This document shows, one piece after another, positions 31,191-39,767 of a stretch of DNA of 64,000 nucleotides (position 1 is the stretch's first letter; each line of letters begins with the position of its first letter). Under the pieces are notes generated by a model that saw only the letters and a list, made by a program, of their open reading frames with translations, did no database searches and was not told the origin of the DNA. The DNA comes from an uncultured Ruminococcus sp. (GTDB taxonomy: Bacteria > Bacillota > Clostridia > Oscillospirales > Ruminococcaceae), in contig CADALT010000012.1 in assembly GCA_902788785.1 (NCBI GenBank), positions 1 to 64,000 on the forward strand. The letters run 5' to 3'. Both the position numbers and the translations under genes were made by a program.

Positions 31191-31865
31191 TTACCACTCC
31201 TGAGGAATGTAGTCCCAGCCCTCGAATGTTACCTTGAGGTTGCCGTCCTTGAAGTAGTCATCGAAAGAACCGCCGGGGCCTGTCTCTGCATCTGTATGCA
31301 GCAGATAGCCATTCTCTTCGGGGCTGTGGATAGTGAACTCAACGTTGTATGTATCAGCGTTGGGCAGTGCGATATTTGCACCGTAGTGAGGACCGTCAGA
31401 TGCACTCATCTCCATGAATGTACCCTCTGCAGCAGTCTTTCCGTCGGAACCTGTTATCTTATAGTCAACAGTCAGGTAAGGTACCCAGTCGCCGACACCG
31501 AAGCCCAGTGTGTTCTCCAGTGCGGAGATATCAGCCTCAAGATGGATATCGAAATCATCTGTCTTCTCATTGCCGCCGGACATGGGGACAGGCTGGAAAT
31601 ATACAGCAGATACGTTCAGGAAGCCTACTTCTTCGTCCTCGAAGATAGGATACTCTGTGAAACCTGCGCCGGGTGCATCAGCAGCTGCCTCGTCGTTTAC
31701 CTCAGCAGTTGTTTCCTCAGCCTTCTCAGTCTCAGCTGCGGCAGTAGTCTCTGCTGCCTTTGTGGTCTCAGCCTTGCTCTCGGATGCGGTATCGCCGCAA
31801 GCTGCAAGACCCAGTGCCATGAACATTGCAAGCGATATGCCTGCGAACTTGATCTTGTTCATCAT
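31191..31865 (-). CDS. P19/Tpd-family iron-binding lipoprotein
   Basis: 224 aa. The lipobox LGLAAC lies at about 18-23, followed by a Glu/Ala/Thr-rich linker (about 25-60) and a P19 domain. Conserved P19 features are DIHLEADI, GFGVGDWVPYL, GTFMEMSASDGPHYG and FTIHSPEEN, including the Met and His expected to bind metal. P19 binds iron and copper and works with FTR1-type permeases; in this Gram-positive it should sit on the outer face of the membrane. Two ATGs are adjacent after GGAGG; either may start. Confidence 0.9.
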   Translation of the reverse strand: MMNKIKFAGISLAMFMALGLAACGDTASESKAETTKAAETTAAAETEKAEETTAEVNDEAAADAPGAGFTEYPIFEDEEVGFLNVSAVYFQPVPMSGGNEKTDDFDIHLEADISALENTLGFGVGDWVPYLTVDYKITGSDGKTAAEGTFMEMSASDGPHYGANIALPNADTYNVEFTIHSPEENGYLLHTDAETGPGGSFDDYFKDGNLKVTFEGWDYIPQEW

Positions 31866-31939
31866 TTATTCCTCCTTACAGATATTCATTGAACTTTGAT
31901 CTTCTATCATATCATGAGTTTTCCCCATGGATATATAGC

Positions 31940-33586
31940 TTACTTCTTTTTAGCCTTTTTCTGCTTCACGGCAGGTCTCAGTTCTTCCTCGAACTGCTGC
32001 TGTGTTTCGGTCAGATAATGTATGCCATGTATGATACCGAGCAGTGCGGGTATCAATGTCCAGCAGAATGCCACGCATACAAGTCCCTGACCATATTTTC
32101 CCAGATAGAACTTGTGTCCGCCCAGACCGCCGAAAACTATTGCAAGTACGCCTGCTTCGTTCTTGTTCTTATCCTTGAACTTCTGCATAACGAATATCAT
32201 CAGCGTTACAAATATAAGTATCAGCTGAGGTATCAGCGTTTCAAGCACGGGATAGATGCCCAGCACGTCAAGTGTATCGTTGAAAGGTATCAGTGCCTGA
32301 AGCCACTCGGGAGAAGTCATGTCGATGACATCGCCCTCGATGAGCTCCTTGATGCCCGAGCCCAGGAACGATATGGACATTACGAACATCAGTATGCTCG
32401 TGCCCAGGAAGAAAGGTCTGATAGGCAGCTTTACGCTGAGGAAACGTATCGCCAAGAATACGAATACCAGCACCACGCAGCCTGTTCCGAATCCGCCCCA
32501 TACATAGCTCATGCTCTTTGCGTCCGAAAGCAGAGGCTGATAGAACAGTATTACCTCCGCACCCTCACGGAACACCGCAAGGAACGCTGTGAATGCCAAT
32601 GTGAACACGCTGCCTGTTTCAGCAGACATCTTCACCTGATCGTCTATGTACTTGTTCCATGTATCCGCTTCTGCCTTGGATACCATCCAGTTGCTCACAT
32701 AGAACAGTACCAGCACCGCTGTCAGTGCGGTAACGCCCTCGATTATTTCCTGATTTGCTGTATTCGCCAGTTTCAGCAGACTCAGCAGCCATGCACACAG
32801 GAAGCTTGCGCCTATCGCCAGTACACAGCCTATATAAACGTGTTTGAGTTTATCCTTGTTGCCGCTCTTTACCAGGTATGCGATTATCGCACCCACAACG
32901 AGTATAGCTTCAAGACCCTCACGCAGTATTATCGCAAAGCACGATGCGAAAGTCACCCATACGTTCGTACCCGAAGATGCGGGCATTTCGGTCTGTGCAT
33001 CAGGCTGTGTCTCAGCCTGCGAATCAACCTGTGCAGGAGTTTCTTCCGTATTTACAGCAGATGTGTCATCGGTCTGTTCACCTTTTCTTGTGCCGTCGGC
33101 ATTGAATGCGCTTTCACCAACATCTCCGACACCGTCAAGATGATTAGCCTGAATGTGCAGTATCTCGCTGAGTTTAACGAACTCCGCCACTACAGTTTCA
33201 GCACCCAGATCTTTCTTGACTGCTTTTCTCGCAGTCTTGAACTGTAATTCAGCCTTGCTGACCTCCGAACCCGAGTAGCCGTTCACAGCACGCTCAAAGC
33301 CCGAAGTTTCATAGTAAAAATTATAGATATTCAGCGCAGGCGTGTAGGCAGCTTCCTTATCCCCTGCCTGATATAGTTTTATCGCAGCCTCGATGCAGTC
33401 ATCAATGGCATTGGCTTTATCGTTCCACGTATCGGAAGGTTTTCCCGAAGCCACATATTCTTCCCACGAGGGGATATAGCTGACATCAGCCGCCGCAAAC
33501 ACTCGTACACCTGTGCACATTACGAACACGACGAGCATCATCACAGCAGCAAACACGCTCATAAGGCGTTTTTTACTAACAGACAT
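31940..33586 (-). CDS. FTR1-family iron permease with C-terminal TM2 domain
   Basis: 548 aa. A signal-like N-terminus is followed by a soluble helical domain (about 30-200) with a Thr/Gln/Glu-rich linker. The FTR1 permease core has both REGxE iron motifs, REGLEAIL (about 220) and REGAEVIL (about 340). The last 70 residues form a separate TM2-type domain (VFGGLGGHKFYLGKYGQG...FCWTLIPALLGIIHGI) and a Lys-rich tail. FTR1 normally ends without this domain. The start is the ATG at 33586, 8 nt after TGGAGG. First gene of the 15-gene train, and probably the ferric iron channel. Confidence 0.88.
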   Translation of the reverse strand: MSVSKKRLMSVFAAVMMLVVFVMCTGVRVFAAADVSYIPSWEEYVASGKPSDTWNDKANAIDDCIEAAIKLYQAGDKEAAYTPALNIYNFYYETSGFERAVNGYSGSEVSKAELQFKTARKAVKKDLGAETVVAEFVKLSEILHIQANHLDGVGDVGESAFNADGTRKGEQTDDTSAVNTEETPAQVDSQAETQPDAQTEMPASSGTNVWVTFASCFAIILREGLEAILVVGAIIAYLVKSGNKDKLKHVYIGCVLAIGASFLCAWLLSLLKLANTANQEIIEGVTALTAVLVLFYVSNWMVSKAEADTWNKYIDDQVKMSAETGSVFTLAFTAFLAVFREGAEVILFYQPLLSDAKSMSYVWGGFGTGCVVLVFVFLAIRFLSVKLPIRPFFLGTSILMFVMSISFLGSGIKELIEGDVIDMTSPEWLQALIPFNDTLDVLGIYPVLETLIPQLILIFVTLMIFVMQKFKDKNKNEAGVLAIVFGGLGGHKFYLGKYGQGLVCVAFCWTLIPALLGIIHGIHYLTETQQQFEEELRPAVKQKKAKKK

Positions 33587-33650
33587 TTCCAAAGCCTCCA
33601 AAAATAGGACTTACAACACTTTTCCCACCGTTCCATACGATCAGGAAAGG

Positions 33651-33670
33651 AAGTTAGTTAAGCCTAACTT
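33651..33670. promoter_or_regulatory. 20-bp palindromic operator, DtxR/IdeR-like, in FTR1 leader
   Basis: Minus strand AAGTTAGGCTTAACTAACTT, with 7-bp arms AAGTTAG / CTAACTT. It lies between promoter and gene. Its core TTAGGCTTAACTAA recurs with small changes upstream of hydC. Iron-responsive repression by a DtxR-family protein is inferred. Confidence 0.65.
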
Positions 33671-33707
33671 ATGTACTTTTTTAATGCCGCTTTTCAGCAG
33701 CATCGTT

Positions 33708-33765
33708 TTAGTTATTCATGACTAACTTCATTTTGAATATTAGCACATTTCAAACGATTTGTCAA
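33708..33765 (-). promoter_or_regulatory. FTR1 operon promoter with overlapping dyad
   Basis: TTGACA (33765-33760), 17-nt spacer ending TGC, TAATAT (33742-33737). Just downstream, at the expected transcription start, is TTAGTCAT-GA-ATAACTAA (33725-33708). The decamer GTTAGTCATG in it also lies just past the -10 of the hydrogenase promoter. Confidence 0.75.
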
Positions 33766-33766
33766 G

Positions 33767-33925
33767 AATGCAGTCGTCGTGCAGGTAAAGCTTTGTAGAC
33801 CAAACTAAAATCTCATATTCTAGTATATCAAAATTGTACACTTTTTCCACTTTCGTTCCTGTAGTGCTTTTTTCAGGCAGAAAATGGCATTTTGGTCATA
33901 ATATAGCTTACCCGACGACTGCATT
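33767..33925. repeat. MITE-like inverted-repeat element
   Basis: A 13-bp perfect terminal inverted repeat, AATGCAGTCGTCG (33767-33779) and its complement (33913-33925), bounds a 159-bp A+T-rich, non-coding segment. The arms extend inward imperfectly (GGTAAAGCT / AGCTTACC, GACCAAA / TTTGGTC). It begins 2 nt from the -35 of the FTR1 promoter, so it may affect expression. The rest of the 33587-33957 gap is that promoter and its operators. Confidence 0.65.
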
Positions 33926-33957
33926 TATAACGTGACAGCTCATTCCCCGAGCCGGGG

Positions 33958-36252
33958 TCATTCCAGACCTTTCAACACTTCTACCATGTCGATTCGCTTT
34001 ATGCGCTTTGAGAACATAAAGCCCACCAGTATCGCCACCAGCATGACAAATCCTGCGCCCAGCAGATAGGTCTTAGGCGCAATATAGCTGGGCCAGTCTA
34101 CCGAATCACCGTTGGAGTCCATCATAGCCTGCAATGCTCTCTTTCCAAAGGGCAAGCCTGCTATGGTACCTATTATTGAAAGCCACAGGTTCTGGGTGGA
34201 TATCAGCCGCCTTACTCTGCCGCTGCCAAAGCCTATTACTTTAAGTGTTGCAAACTCCTTTTCCCTCTCATTGAACGACAGATTGCCCGAGTTGTATAGC
34301 ACCACCACTATCAGCAGTGCCGAGAAGAACACCATAAAATACACTAACAGGTTCATGACCTCCATGGTCTTTTCAAAGGACTCTATCAGTTCTTGCTTAT
34401 TGTGTACAGCCGCCACATTATCCCTGCCTGCCACGCTCTCGGCGGGCTCGTTCGTCATCAGCATCATCGGGCGGAAATCTATTCCCAGATCCTCATAGTC
34501 CTCACGCAGCATGGTTATGCCCGTAATGGAAGGGTTCCTTGATATAAGTCCTATCTCGCTCTCGTACCACTTATCACCGTCGTTGGGTTTCCAGTAAACC
34601 TTATCGCCCACGCCCAGCCCCAGCCTGTCAGCCTGTTTCATGGTCAAAGCGACCGTACCTTTCTTAATTTTGGCAGTATCGAGATCAACGTCGGTTATCC
34701 CGAACAGCCCCTTGCCCTCTGTGACAGAAAGCTTGCAGCTTATGATGTCGTCAGATACAGGATGATCGCTTGCCGCCGCTGATATGCTGCTCATGCTCAC
34801 AAGCTCGCCGTCCAGTTCATCCGAAAGCTTCTGCGCATCATCGAGCGTGCATTTATCATTGAAAAGCACCTGATAGTCGTAGTGCTGTATATCTTCAAAA
34901 TACCAATTTTTCACATAGTCCAGCGTATCATAGGCACCAAGCCCCAGCGATATTATCATCATACCCATGCAGGTGCCGAACACGCCCATGAATGCACGCA
35001 TCTTAGCCCTGCTTATGTCACGCAGATTATAGCGTGCATTGAAGCTGAGCCTGTTCCAGAAGGGCAGCTTCTCGAATATACAGGGCTTTGCGCTCTTTGC
35101 AGCCGCAGGGCGCAGCGCCTCCGACGGATGTATCTTCATTATCTGTCGGCAGCTGAGATATGCCGCTGCCACGCACACGAATACTATCACCGCCATCAGC
35201 ACGAAGCTCTTGTAATCATACCCTGCCTGCCAGCCGGGCACACGGTAAAAATCGCTGAACATATCGACCATCAGCCTGCCTAATGTAGTAACGCCCAGCA
35301 CTATGCCTGCCACACAGCCAAGTACCGATAGCACAAAGCTATAACTCAGATAGTGCAGGATTATCTTGCTGTTTTTCATGCCCAGAGCGTTGAGCGTACC
35401 TATCTGACTGCGCTGCTGCGAGACCATACGCTTCATGGTCGTGGTGATGACCAGCAATGCTATCGCCAGGAATACGCAGGAAAATATATACGAAAAGCTG
35501 TCATGCTGTGCAAGTTCATCCGTGAGCCTGTTGTAGCCGTCAATGCTCTTGCGGTCTGATATGAACGAATACTCATCGTCCAGCGCCTCTGCTATGCTGT
35601 CCTCCAGTTTCAGCGGACTGCCCTCGCAGGTGAATATCAGCTCATTGAAAACTCTCATCTCCTCGGGCAGTACCTTTGGCGAAAGATATACATAGCCTAT
35701 GTTGTGGAAGTCAGTATCCGTATCGGTCGATGCGCATGAAAACTCCCTCTCGGGGATCTCCACAAAGCCCTTTATCTCCTTGGTGATATCCTGTCCCAGT
35801 ACGTGCACGGTGAACTTATCGCCTATATCAAGTCCCCATATCTCTGCAAAGGCATCGAATATCCAGACACCGTCCTTGTCATCGGGGTCGAAGTCAGCGC
35901 CTTTTATATTGTATGGCAGTGTTACCTTGTTTTCGTCCTGAAAATAACACCATATCTCGGCAGTGTTGTATTTTTCATCTGCCTTGCCCAGCACCTCACA
36001 CCTCAGCTGTACATCTTTGACCTTATCGATCTTCTCCACCTTTTCAGCCTGCTTCTCATCGAAGTTCGCCCCGTATATCCAGCCGTCAGCGAAATTTGTA
36101 TCCTTATCGTATTTCTTTCTGGCTTCTTTGCCGCCGATGACGTTAGCCTGAAATCCCACATAGCACCACATTGCCACCAGCGAGAGCAGGAATATGGAGA
36201 AGAACTGTGCAAAATTGCTTTTGAGGTCACGCAGCATCTTTTTCCAAAGCAT
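33958..36252 (-). CDS. FtsX-like ABC transporter permease, large
   Basis: 764 aa with duplicated FtsX units. There is an N-terminal helix, an outer domain (about 45-240), three helices with QQRSQIGTLNALGMKNSKI and HPSEAL, a fresh helix near 410, a second outer domain, and three C-terminal helices with EREKEFATLKVIGFGSGRV. This two-unit form is typical of Firmicutes exporters of peptides, lipoproteins or antibiotics. It is 12 nt downstream of its ATPase. Confidence 0.87.
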   Translation of the reverse strand: MLWKKMLRDLKSNFAQFFSIFLLSLVAMWCYVGFQANVIGGKEARKKYDKDTNFADGWIYGANFDEKQAEKVEKIDKVKDVQLRCEVLGKADEKYNTAEIWCYFQDENKVTLPYNIKGADFDPDDKDGVWIFDAFAEIWGLDIGDKFTVHVLGQDITKEIKGFVEIPEREFSCASTDTDTDFHNIGYVYLSPKVLPEEMRVFNELIFTCEGSPLKLEDSIAEALDDEYSFISDRKSIDGYNRLTDELAQHDSFSYIFSCVFLAIALLVITTTMKRMVSQQRSQIGTLNALGMKNSKIILHYLSYSFVLSVLGCVAGIVLGVTTLGRLMVDMFSDFYRVPGWQAGYDYKSFVLMAVIVFVCVAAAYLSCRQIMKIHPSEALRPAAAKSAKPCIFEKLPFWNRLSFNARYNLRDISRAKMRAFMGVFGTCMGMMIISLGLGAYDTLDYVKNWYFEDIQHYDYQVLFNDKCTLDDAQKLSDELDGELVSMSSISAAASDHPVSDDIISCKLSVTEGKGLFGITDVDLDTAKIKKGTVALTMKQADRLGLGVGDKVYWKPNDGDKWYESEIGLISRNPSITGITMLREDYEDLGIDFRPMMLMTNEPAESVAGRDNVAAVHNKQELIESFEKTMEVMNLLVYFMVFFSALLIVVVLYNSGNLSFNEREKEFATLKVIGFGSGRVRRLISTQNLWLSIIGTIAGLPFGKRALQAMMDSNGDSVDWPSYIAPKTYLLGAGFVMLVAILVGFMFSKRIKRIDMVEVLKGLE

Positions 36253-36264
36253 CGTCCTTCCCCC

Positions 36265-36972
36265 TTACCATTCTATATCGTCCACGGAAAGGGGCTTGTC
36301 GTTGGTCTTTATCGACTTTATCTTACCGTTTCTCATATGTATTATCTTATTGGCGCATTTGGCTATATCCGCATTATGCGTCACCAGTATCACCGTGTGA
36401 CCGTTCTCGGTGGAGAGCTTCTGCAAAAGGTCGATGACCACCTTGCCTGTCTCAGAATCCAGCGCACCTGTGGGCTCATCACCCAGTATTATGGCAGGGT
36501 CTTTAGCCAGTGCCCGTGCTATTGAAACTCTCTGCTGCTGACCGCCCGACATCTGTGTCGGGAACTTTCGTTTCTGGTCTGAAAGCCCCACCTTTTCCAG
36601 CATTTCCTCGGGGTCGAGGGCGTTTTTCTTGATGTCCTTCACCAGCGCCACATTCTCCAGCGCAGTAAGTCCGGGTATAAGATTGTAGAACTGAAATATG
36701 AACCCGATGGTATCCGCACGGTATTTCGAGAGTTTCTTGTCATTGAAAGATGATATCTCCTGCCCCTCCACGATGACCTTGCCCTCGGTAGGCACATCCA
36801 TACCGCCCAGCATATTGAGCACCGTGGATTTTCCTGCGCCCGACTGACCCAGTATCACCACGAATTCTCCCTTGTCTATGGTAAAACTCACATGGTCCAC
36901 TGCGACCTGCAAACCATCGCCTTTACCGTAGGTCTTTACTACATCCTTGAATTCTACTGCCGTTTCTTTCAT
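36265..36972 (-). CDS. ABC transporter ATP-binding protein (MacB type)
   Basis: 235 aa. Walker A is GQSGAGKST (about residue 42), signature MSGGQQQR, Walker B IILGDEPTGALD, switch VTHNAD. It pairs with the large permease downstream. The 36973-37433 gap holds a leader of almost 300 nt, a hairpin, an operator-like dyad and the divergent promoters. TTAG-type operators suggest coregulation with the iron operon. Confidence 0.88.
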   Translation of the reverse strand: MKETAVEFKDVVKTYGKGDGLQVAVDHVSFTIDKGEFVVILGQSGAGKSTVLNMLGGMDVPTEGKVIVEGQEISSFNDKKLSKYRADTIGFIFQFYNLIPGLTALENVALVKDIKKNALDPEEMLEKVGLSDQKRKFPTQMSGGQQQRVSIARALAKDPAIILGDEPTGALDSETGKVVIDLLQKLSTENGHTVILVTHNADIAKCANKIIHMRNGKIKSIKTNDKPLSVDDIEW

Positions 36973-37147
36973 TTTGCTTTCCTCCCATATGATTTAAAAA
37001 TACAGCTCTTCCCTCATTCTTGTGAGGTTGCTTTTTGTAAGCGGGCGAGATCTCCATAGTACCATATTTGGCGCAGTACGCAATATTCATTACCGATTGG
37101 AAAATCTCTTCCGAAATATGCAAAGCCTGCATATCCATCAGCTTCAT
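36923..37147 (-). CDS. possible small leader gene, unknown
   Basis: A frame of 74 codons (MKLMDMQALHISEEIFQSVM...) with AAAGGTCGG before its ATG fills the leader of the ABC exporter and overlaps the start of the ATPase gene by 50 nt. It matches no family I know. It could be a leader peptide, a gene remnant or chance; the overlap is long for a chance frame to be useful. Confidence 0.25.
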   Translation of the reverse strand: MKLMDMQALHISEEIFQSVMNIAYCAKYGTMEISPAYKKQPHKNEGRAVFLNHMGGKQNERNGSRIQGCSKDLR

Positions 37148-37188
37148 GCCGACCTTTCAAAAAGCAACAATTTCACAACGAGCAAAGT

Positions 37189-37257
37189 TAGTTACAACTA
37201 ATCAAATTGCACAAAACAGTGATATTCCCCAAATATCAAATATCAAGGGAATATCAC
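37189..37257 (-). promoter_or_regulatory. operator-like dyad and 11-bp hairpin in ABC exporter leader
   Basis: TTAGTTACAACTAA (37189-37202 in plus orientation) resembles the FTR1 operator, sharing AAGTTAGTTA with it. Upstream of it in the transcript, GTGATATTCCC and GGGAATATCAC (37219-37257) form a perfect 11-bp stem with a 17-nt A/T loop. That stem may be an operator at the start site or an RNA hairpin. Confidence 0.55.
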
Positions 37258-37272
37258 GTTTTCACAGACATT

Positions 37273-37301
37273 ATGATAGCACATATTTTTTAAAATTTCA
37301 A
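37273..37301 (-). promoter_or_regulatory. promoter of ABC exporter operon
   Basis: TTGAAA (37301-37296), 17-nt spacer ending TGC, TATCAT (37278-37273). Confidence 0.65.
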
Positions 37302-37364
37302 TGGGTCGACCAAATATCGGCACGATAACGCTCACTTGTGCCACTTTTCTATAACTTTGTCTGA

Positions 37365-37393
37365 TTGACAGGTCATGAATTATATGATATAAT
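37365..37393 (+). promoter_or_regulatory. promoter of O-antigen-ligase-like gene
   Basis: TTGACA (37365-37370), 17-nt spacer ending TGA, TATAAT (37388-37393): perfect consensus with extended -10. Confidence 0.9.
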
Positions 37394-37433
37394 AACTGGG
37401 TATGAATATTTTTACAGAAAGGTGATATCTTCA

Positions 37434-39614
37434 ATGAAACGTGAGGATCTGATGGATCTCAATTTTGACTGGCATGATGAGAAAACGTTCAAAAAAGCGC
37501 TCAAAGAGTCTAATCTCACGGAAAAAGAAAAGACCAAGCTGCGTGATGAACGTATGAGAAGGCTTGAACTCGAAGCCATCAAAGCCGAGAACGACGGCTA
37601 TGATGACGATGAGAATACTTCGGATACAGATGAGACCTCAGAGGACTATGCTGAGCCCTCACCTGCTCCCACAAAAAAGAAAAAAGATAAACATTTCGAT
37701 AAAAACGACAGGGATATCATAGTTGCGATAAAAGGTGAATATCCCTGGCGCAAGGGATTTATCGCACTGATGATGTGCTGCTTTACGGTGATACTTCCTT
37801 TCATCACCTACTACCACGCACAGCCTATGACCCAATTCACCCAGACTTATTTTTCAGCTACCTCATCAAAAGATGCTGAAGTACCATACATAAGCGACTG
37901 GTTTTTGTTCCAGAAGGAATTCTGCGTAGTGATCTTTTCAGCGCTGCTGCTGCTTTTGTTCATTGTGGAGGAATGTTTCATCGAGAAACGCTATATGGAC
38001 ATCCCACTGCGCAAAAAGAACCTGCGGCCGCTGCTGATACTCTCGGGCGTATATGCATTGCTGCTGATGATATCGGGCTTTGCCTCGGAACACAAGGAAG
38101 TCGTGATGATGGGCATCGTCAAGCATTACGAGGGTCTTCTGGGTATTTTCGGCTACCTGATAATATTCATTGCAGCGATGAACTATTTCTGCGACACCAA
38201 GTCCATGGAACGCTTTGGCAGGTCCATGATAATCCTGACCACCATTGCAAGCGTACTTGCGGTGCTGGAATTTTTGGGACATTCTATTATCGGTACCGAC
38301 TTTGTCGCCCACTTCATCGCCCCAAAAGAAAAATATCAGCTTGCACAGTCTCTGCACAGTTCAAGTTCAAACGTGCATATCACTTTCTTTAACTCAAACT
38401 ACTTCGGTTCGTTCTGCGGACTTATGTTCCCCGTTACAGTATGTGCGGCACTGAATTCAAAAAATGTCGCATTCAAGTCTTTGGGACTGCTTGCATCTGT
38501 GGGCATTGCCTTCGGTGCTATCGTATCGAACTCTTCGGGCGGACTTTATTCGCTGGCAGGCGGCGGCGCACTGCTGGTACTCTTCTATATAGTATACTGG
38601 TTCCGTGGCTTGATAGATCGTAAAGTCTCACTTATAGCCCTTGTCAGCATAGCAGCCGTGGGCATAGGCGGACTTACATTCCTTTTAAAAACAAGCGAAA
38701 GCTTTGCAAAGCGCTTTGATATCGTTGTAAACAATGGTTCAGCCAGAGTCGAGACCCTTGAAGAAAAGCATCAGCGTTTATCCGCGAACCGCTTCGTACT
38801 CAAGGATATCCGCCAGAACGGCAGTGAACTGGAGATGGAGGACTACAATAACAACGTCATCATCGCAGGCACTTACGAGGACAGCGACGGTGAACTCAGT
38901 GTGCAGTTCTTCGACACCGACCATAAGCCGCTGGAAAGCTATATCGACGACCACACATACTATTTCACCGATGAGAGGTACAAGAACGCAAGCTTCCGTT
39001 TCACGGTGACAGATAAGCTGGAGATAGACCTGGGCTACAAGAAAAAGCTGTACTTCCAGTACGACAAGGAAGATGCTAAATTCAAGCCCTATGTACACAG
39101 TATGTACACCATGGAAAACATAAACACTTACAAGGGTCCCGAATTTTTCAAGGACAAACTCAGCTTTGGTTCGGGCAGAGGCTTCATCTGGGGCACCACT
39201 CTCAGCTTTATAGATGAATGCCTGCTCATAGGCAAGGGCAACGGCAACTATGTATGCAACTTTCCTCAGTACGACTATGTCAGCCTGCTGGAAGTTTACG
39301 GCACCCCTGCAATGATAGTCAACAAGCCCCATAACTGGTATCTCGGTATCATTGTGGAAAGCGGTGTTATCTCACTGCTGGCTGTGCTCGGTATGCTGGG
39401 CGTTTTCCTGTGGCGAGGCTTCAGGACCTGCATACTCCACCCCATAAATGACAGGTTCATGCACCTGAGACTGGGCATATTCATCTCGGTCATCGCCTAC
39501 ATGGTTGTCGGCATGGTAAACGACAGCTATGTCTGCGTAAGCCCCGTGTTCTGGTTCATTTTCGGTGTGGGAATGTACGCCGTATCGGGCAACAAGGTAG
39601 TCGAAACAGACTAA
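37434..39614 (+). CDS. O-antigen ligase/polymerase-like membrane protein
   Basis: 726 aa. A charged cytosolic N-terminus (about 1-105, Glu/Asp/Lys-rich) is followed by about ten helices, a large extracytosolic loop (about 440-590) and further helices. The segment NKPHNWYLGIIVESGVISLL near residue 640 is the hallmark Wzy/WaaL-type HN motif. Proteins of this class join or polymerise lipid-linked saccharides on the outer face. The start is the ATG at 37434 after AAAGGTGAT. It is monocistronic, outside any glycan cluster, so the acceptor is unknown. Confidence 0.72.
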   Translation: MKREDLMDLNFDWHDEKTFKKALKESNLTEKEKTKLRDERMRRLELEAIKAENDGYDDDENTSDTDETSEDYAEPSPAPTKKKKDKHFDKNDRDIIVAIKGEYPWRKGFIALMMCCFTVILPFITYYHAQPMTQFTQTYFSATSSKDAEVPYISDWFLFQKEFCVVIFSALLLLLFIVEECFIEKRYMDIPLRKKNLRPLLILSGVYALLLMISGFASEHKEVVMMGIVKHYEGLLGIFGYLIIFIAAMNYFCDTKSMERFGRSMIILTTIASVLAVLEFLGHSIIGTDFVAHFIAPKEKYQLAQSLHSSSSNVHITFFNSNYFGSFCGLMFPVTVCAALNSKNVAFKSLGLLASVGIAFGAIVSNSSGGLYSLAGGGALLVLFYIVYWFRGLIDRKVSLIALVSIAAVGIGGLTFLLKTSESFAKRFDIVVNNGSARVETLEEKHQRLSANRFVLKDIRQNGSELEMEDYNNNVIIAGTYEDSDGELSVQFFDTDHKPLESYIDDHTYYFTDERYKNASFRFTVTDKLEIDLGYKKKLYFQYDKEDAKFKPYVHSMYTMENINTYKGPEFFKDKLSFGSGRGFIWGTTLSFIDECLLIGKGNGNYVCNFPQYDYVSLLEVYGTPAMIVNKPHNWYLGIIVESGVISLLAVLGMLGVFLWRGFRTCILHPINDRFMHLRLGIFISVIAYMVVGMVNDSYVCVSPVFWFIFGVGMYAVSGNKVVETD

Positions 39615-39630
39615 ACATAAATAACCAACA

Positions 39631-39665
39631 ACGGATAGTCAGCCATGACTATCCGTTTTCTTTTT
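39631..39665 (+). terminator. intrinsic terminator
   Basis: ACGGATAGTC / GACTATCCGT (39631-39656) followed by TTTTCTTTTT. Confidence 0.92.
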
Positions 39666-39676
39666 ATCTGCACAAA

Positions 39677-39707
39677 CAAAAAGGAGCCGACCTCCCGGCC
39701 AGCTCCT
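39677..39707 (-). terminator. intrinsic terminator of kinase-like gene
   Basis: AGGAGC / GCTCCT (39682-39707) with further internal GC pairing. On the minus strand TTTTTG follows. Confidence 0.75.
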
Positions 39708-39767
39708 CTTCGTAGTAAGGAAAGTAAAATGAATTAAAAAAACATGAATGTCAATAAATAATGTCGC

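Noticed and set aside
33767-33925. Inverted repeat as terminator of the upstream ABC permease gene
   Set aside because: The arms are about 130 nt apart with no T-tract, unlike an intrinsic terminator.
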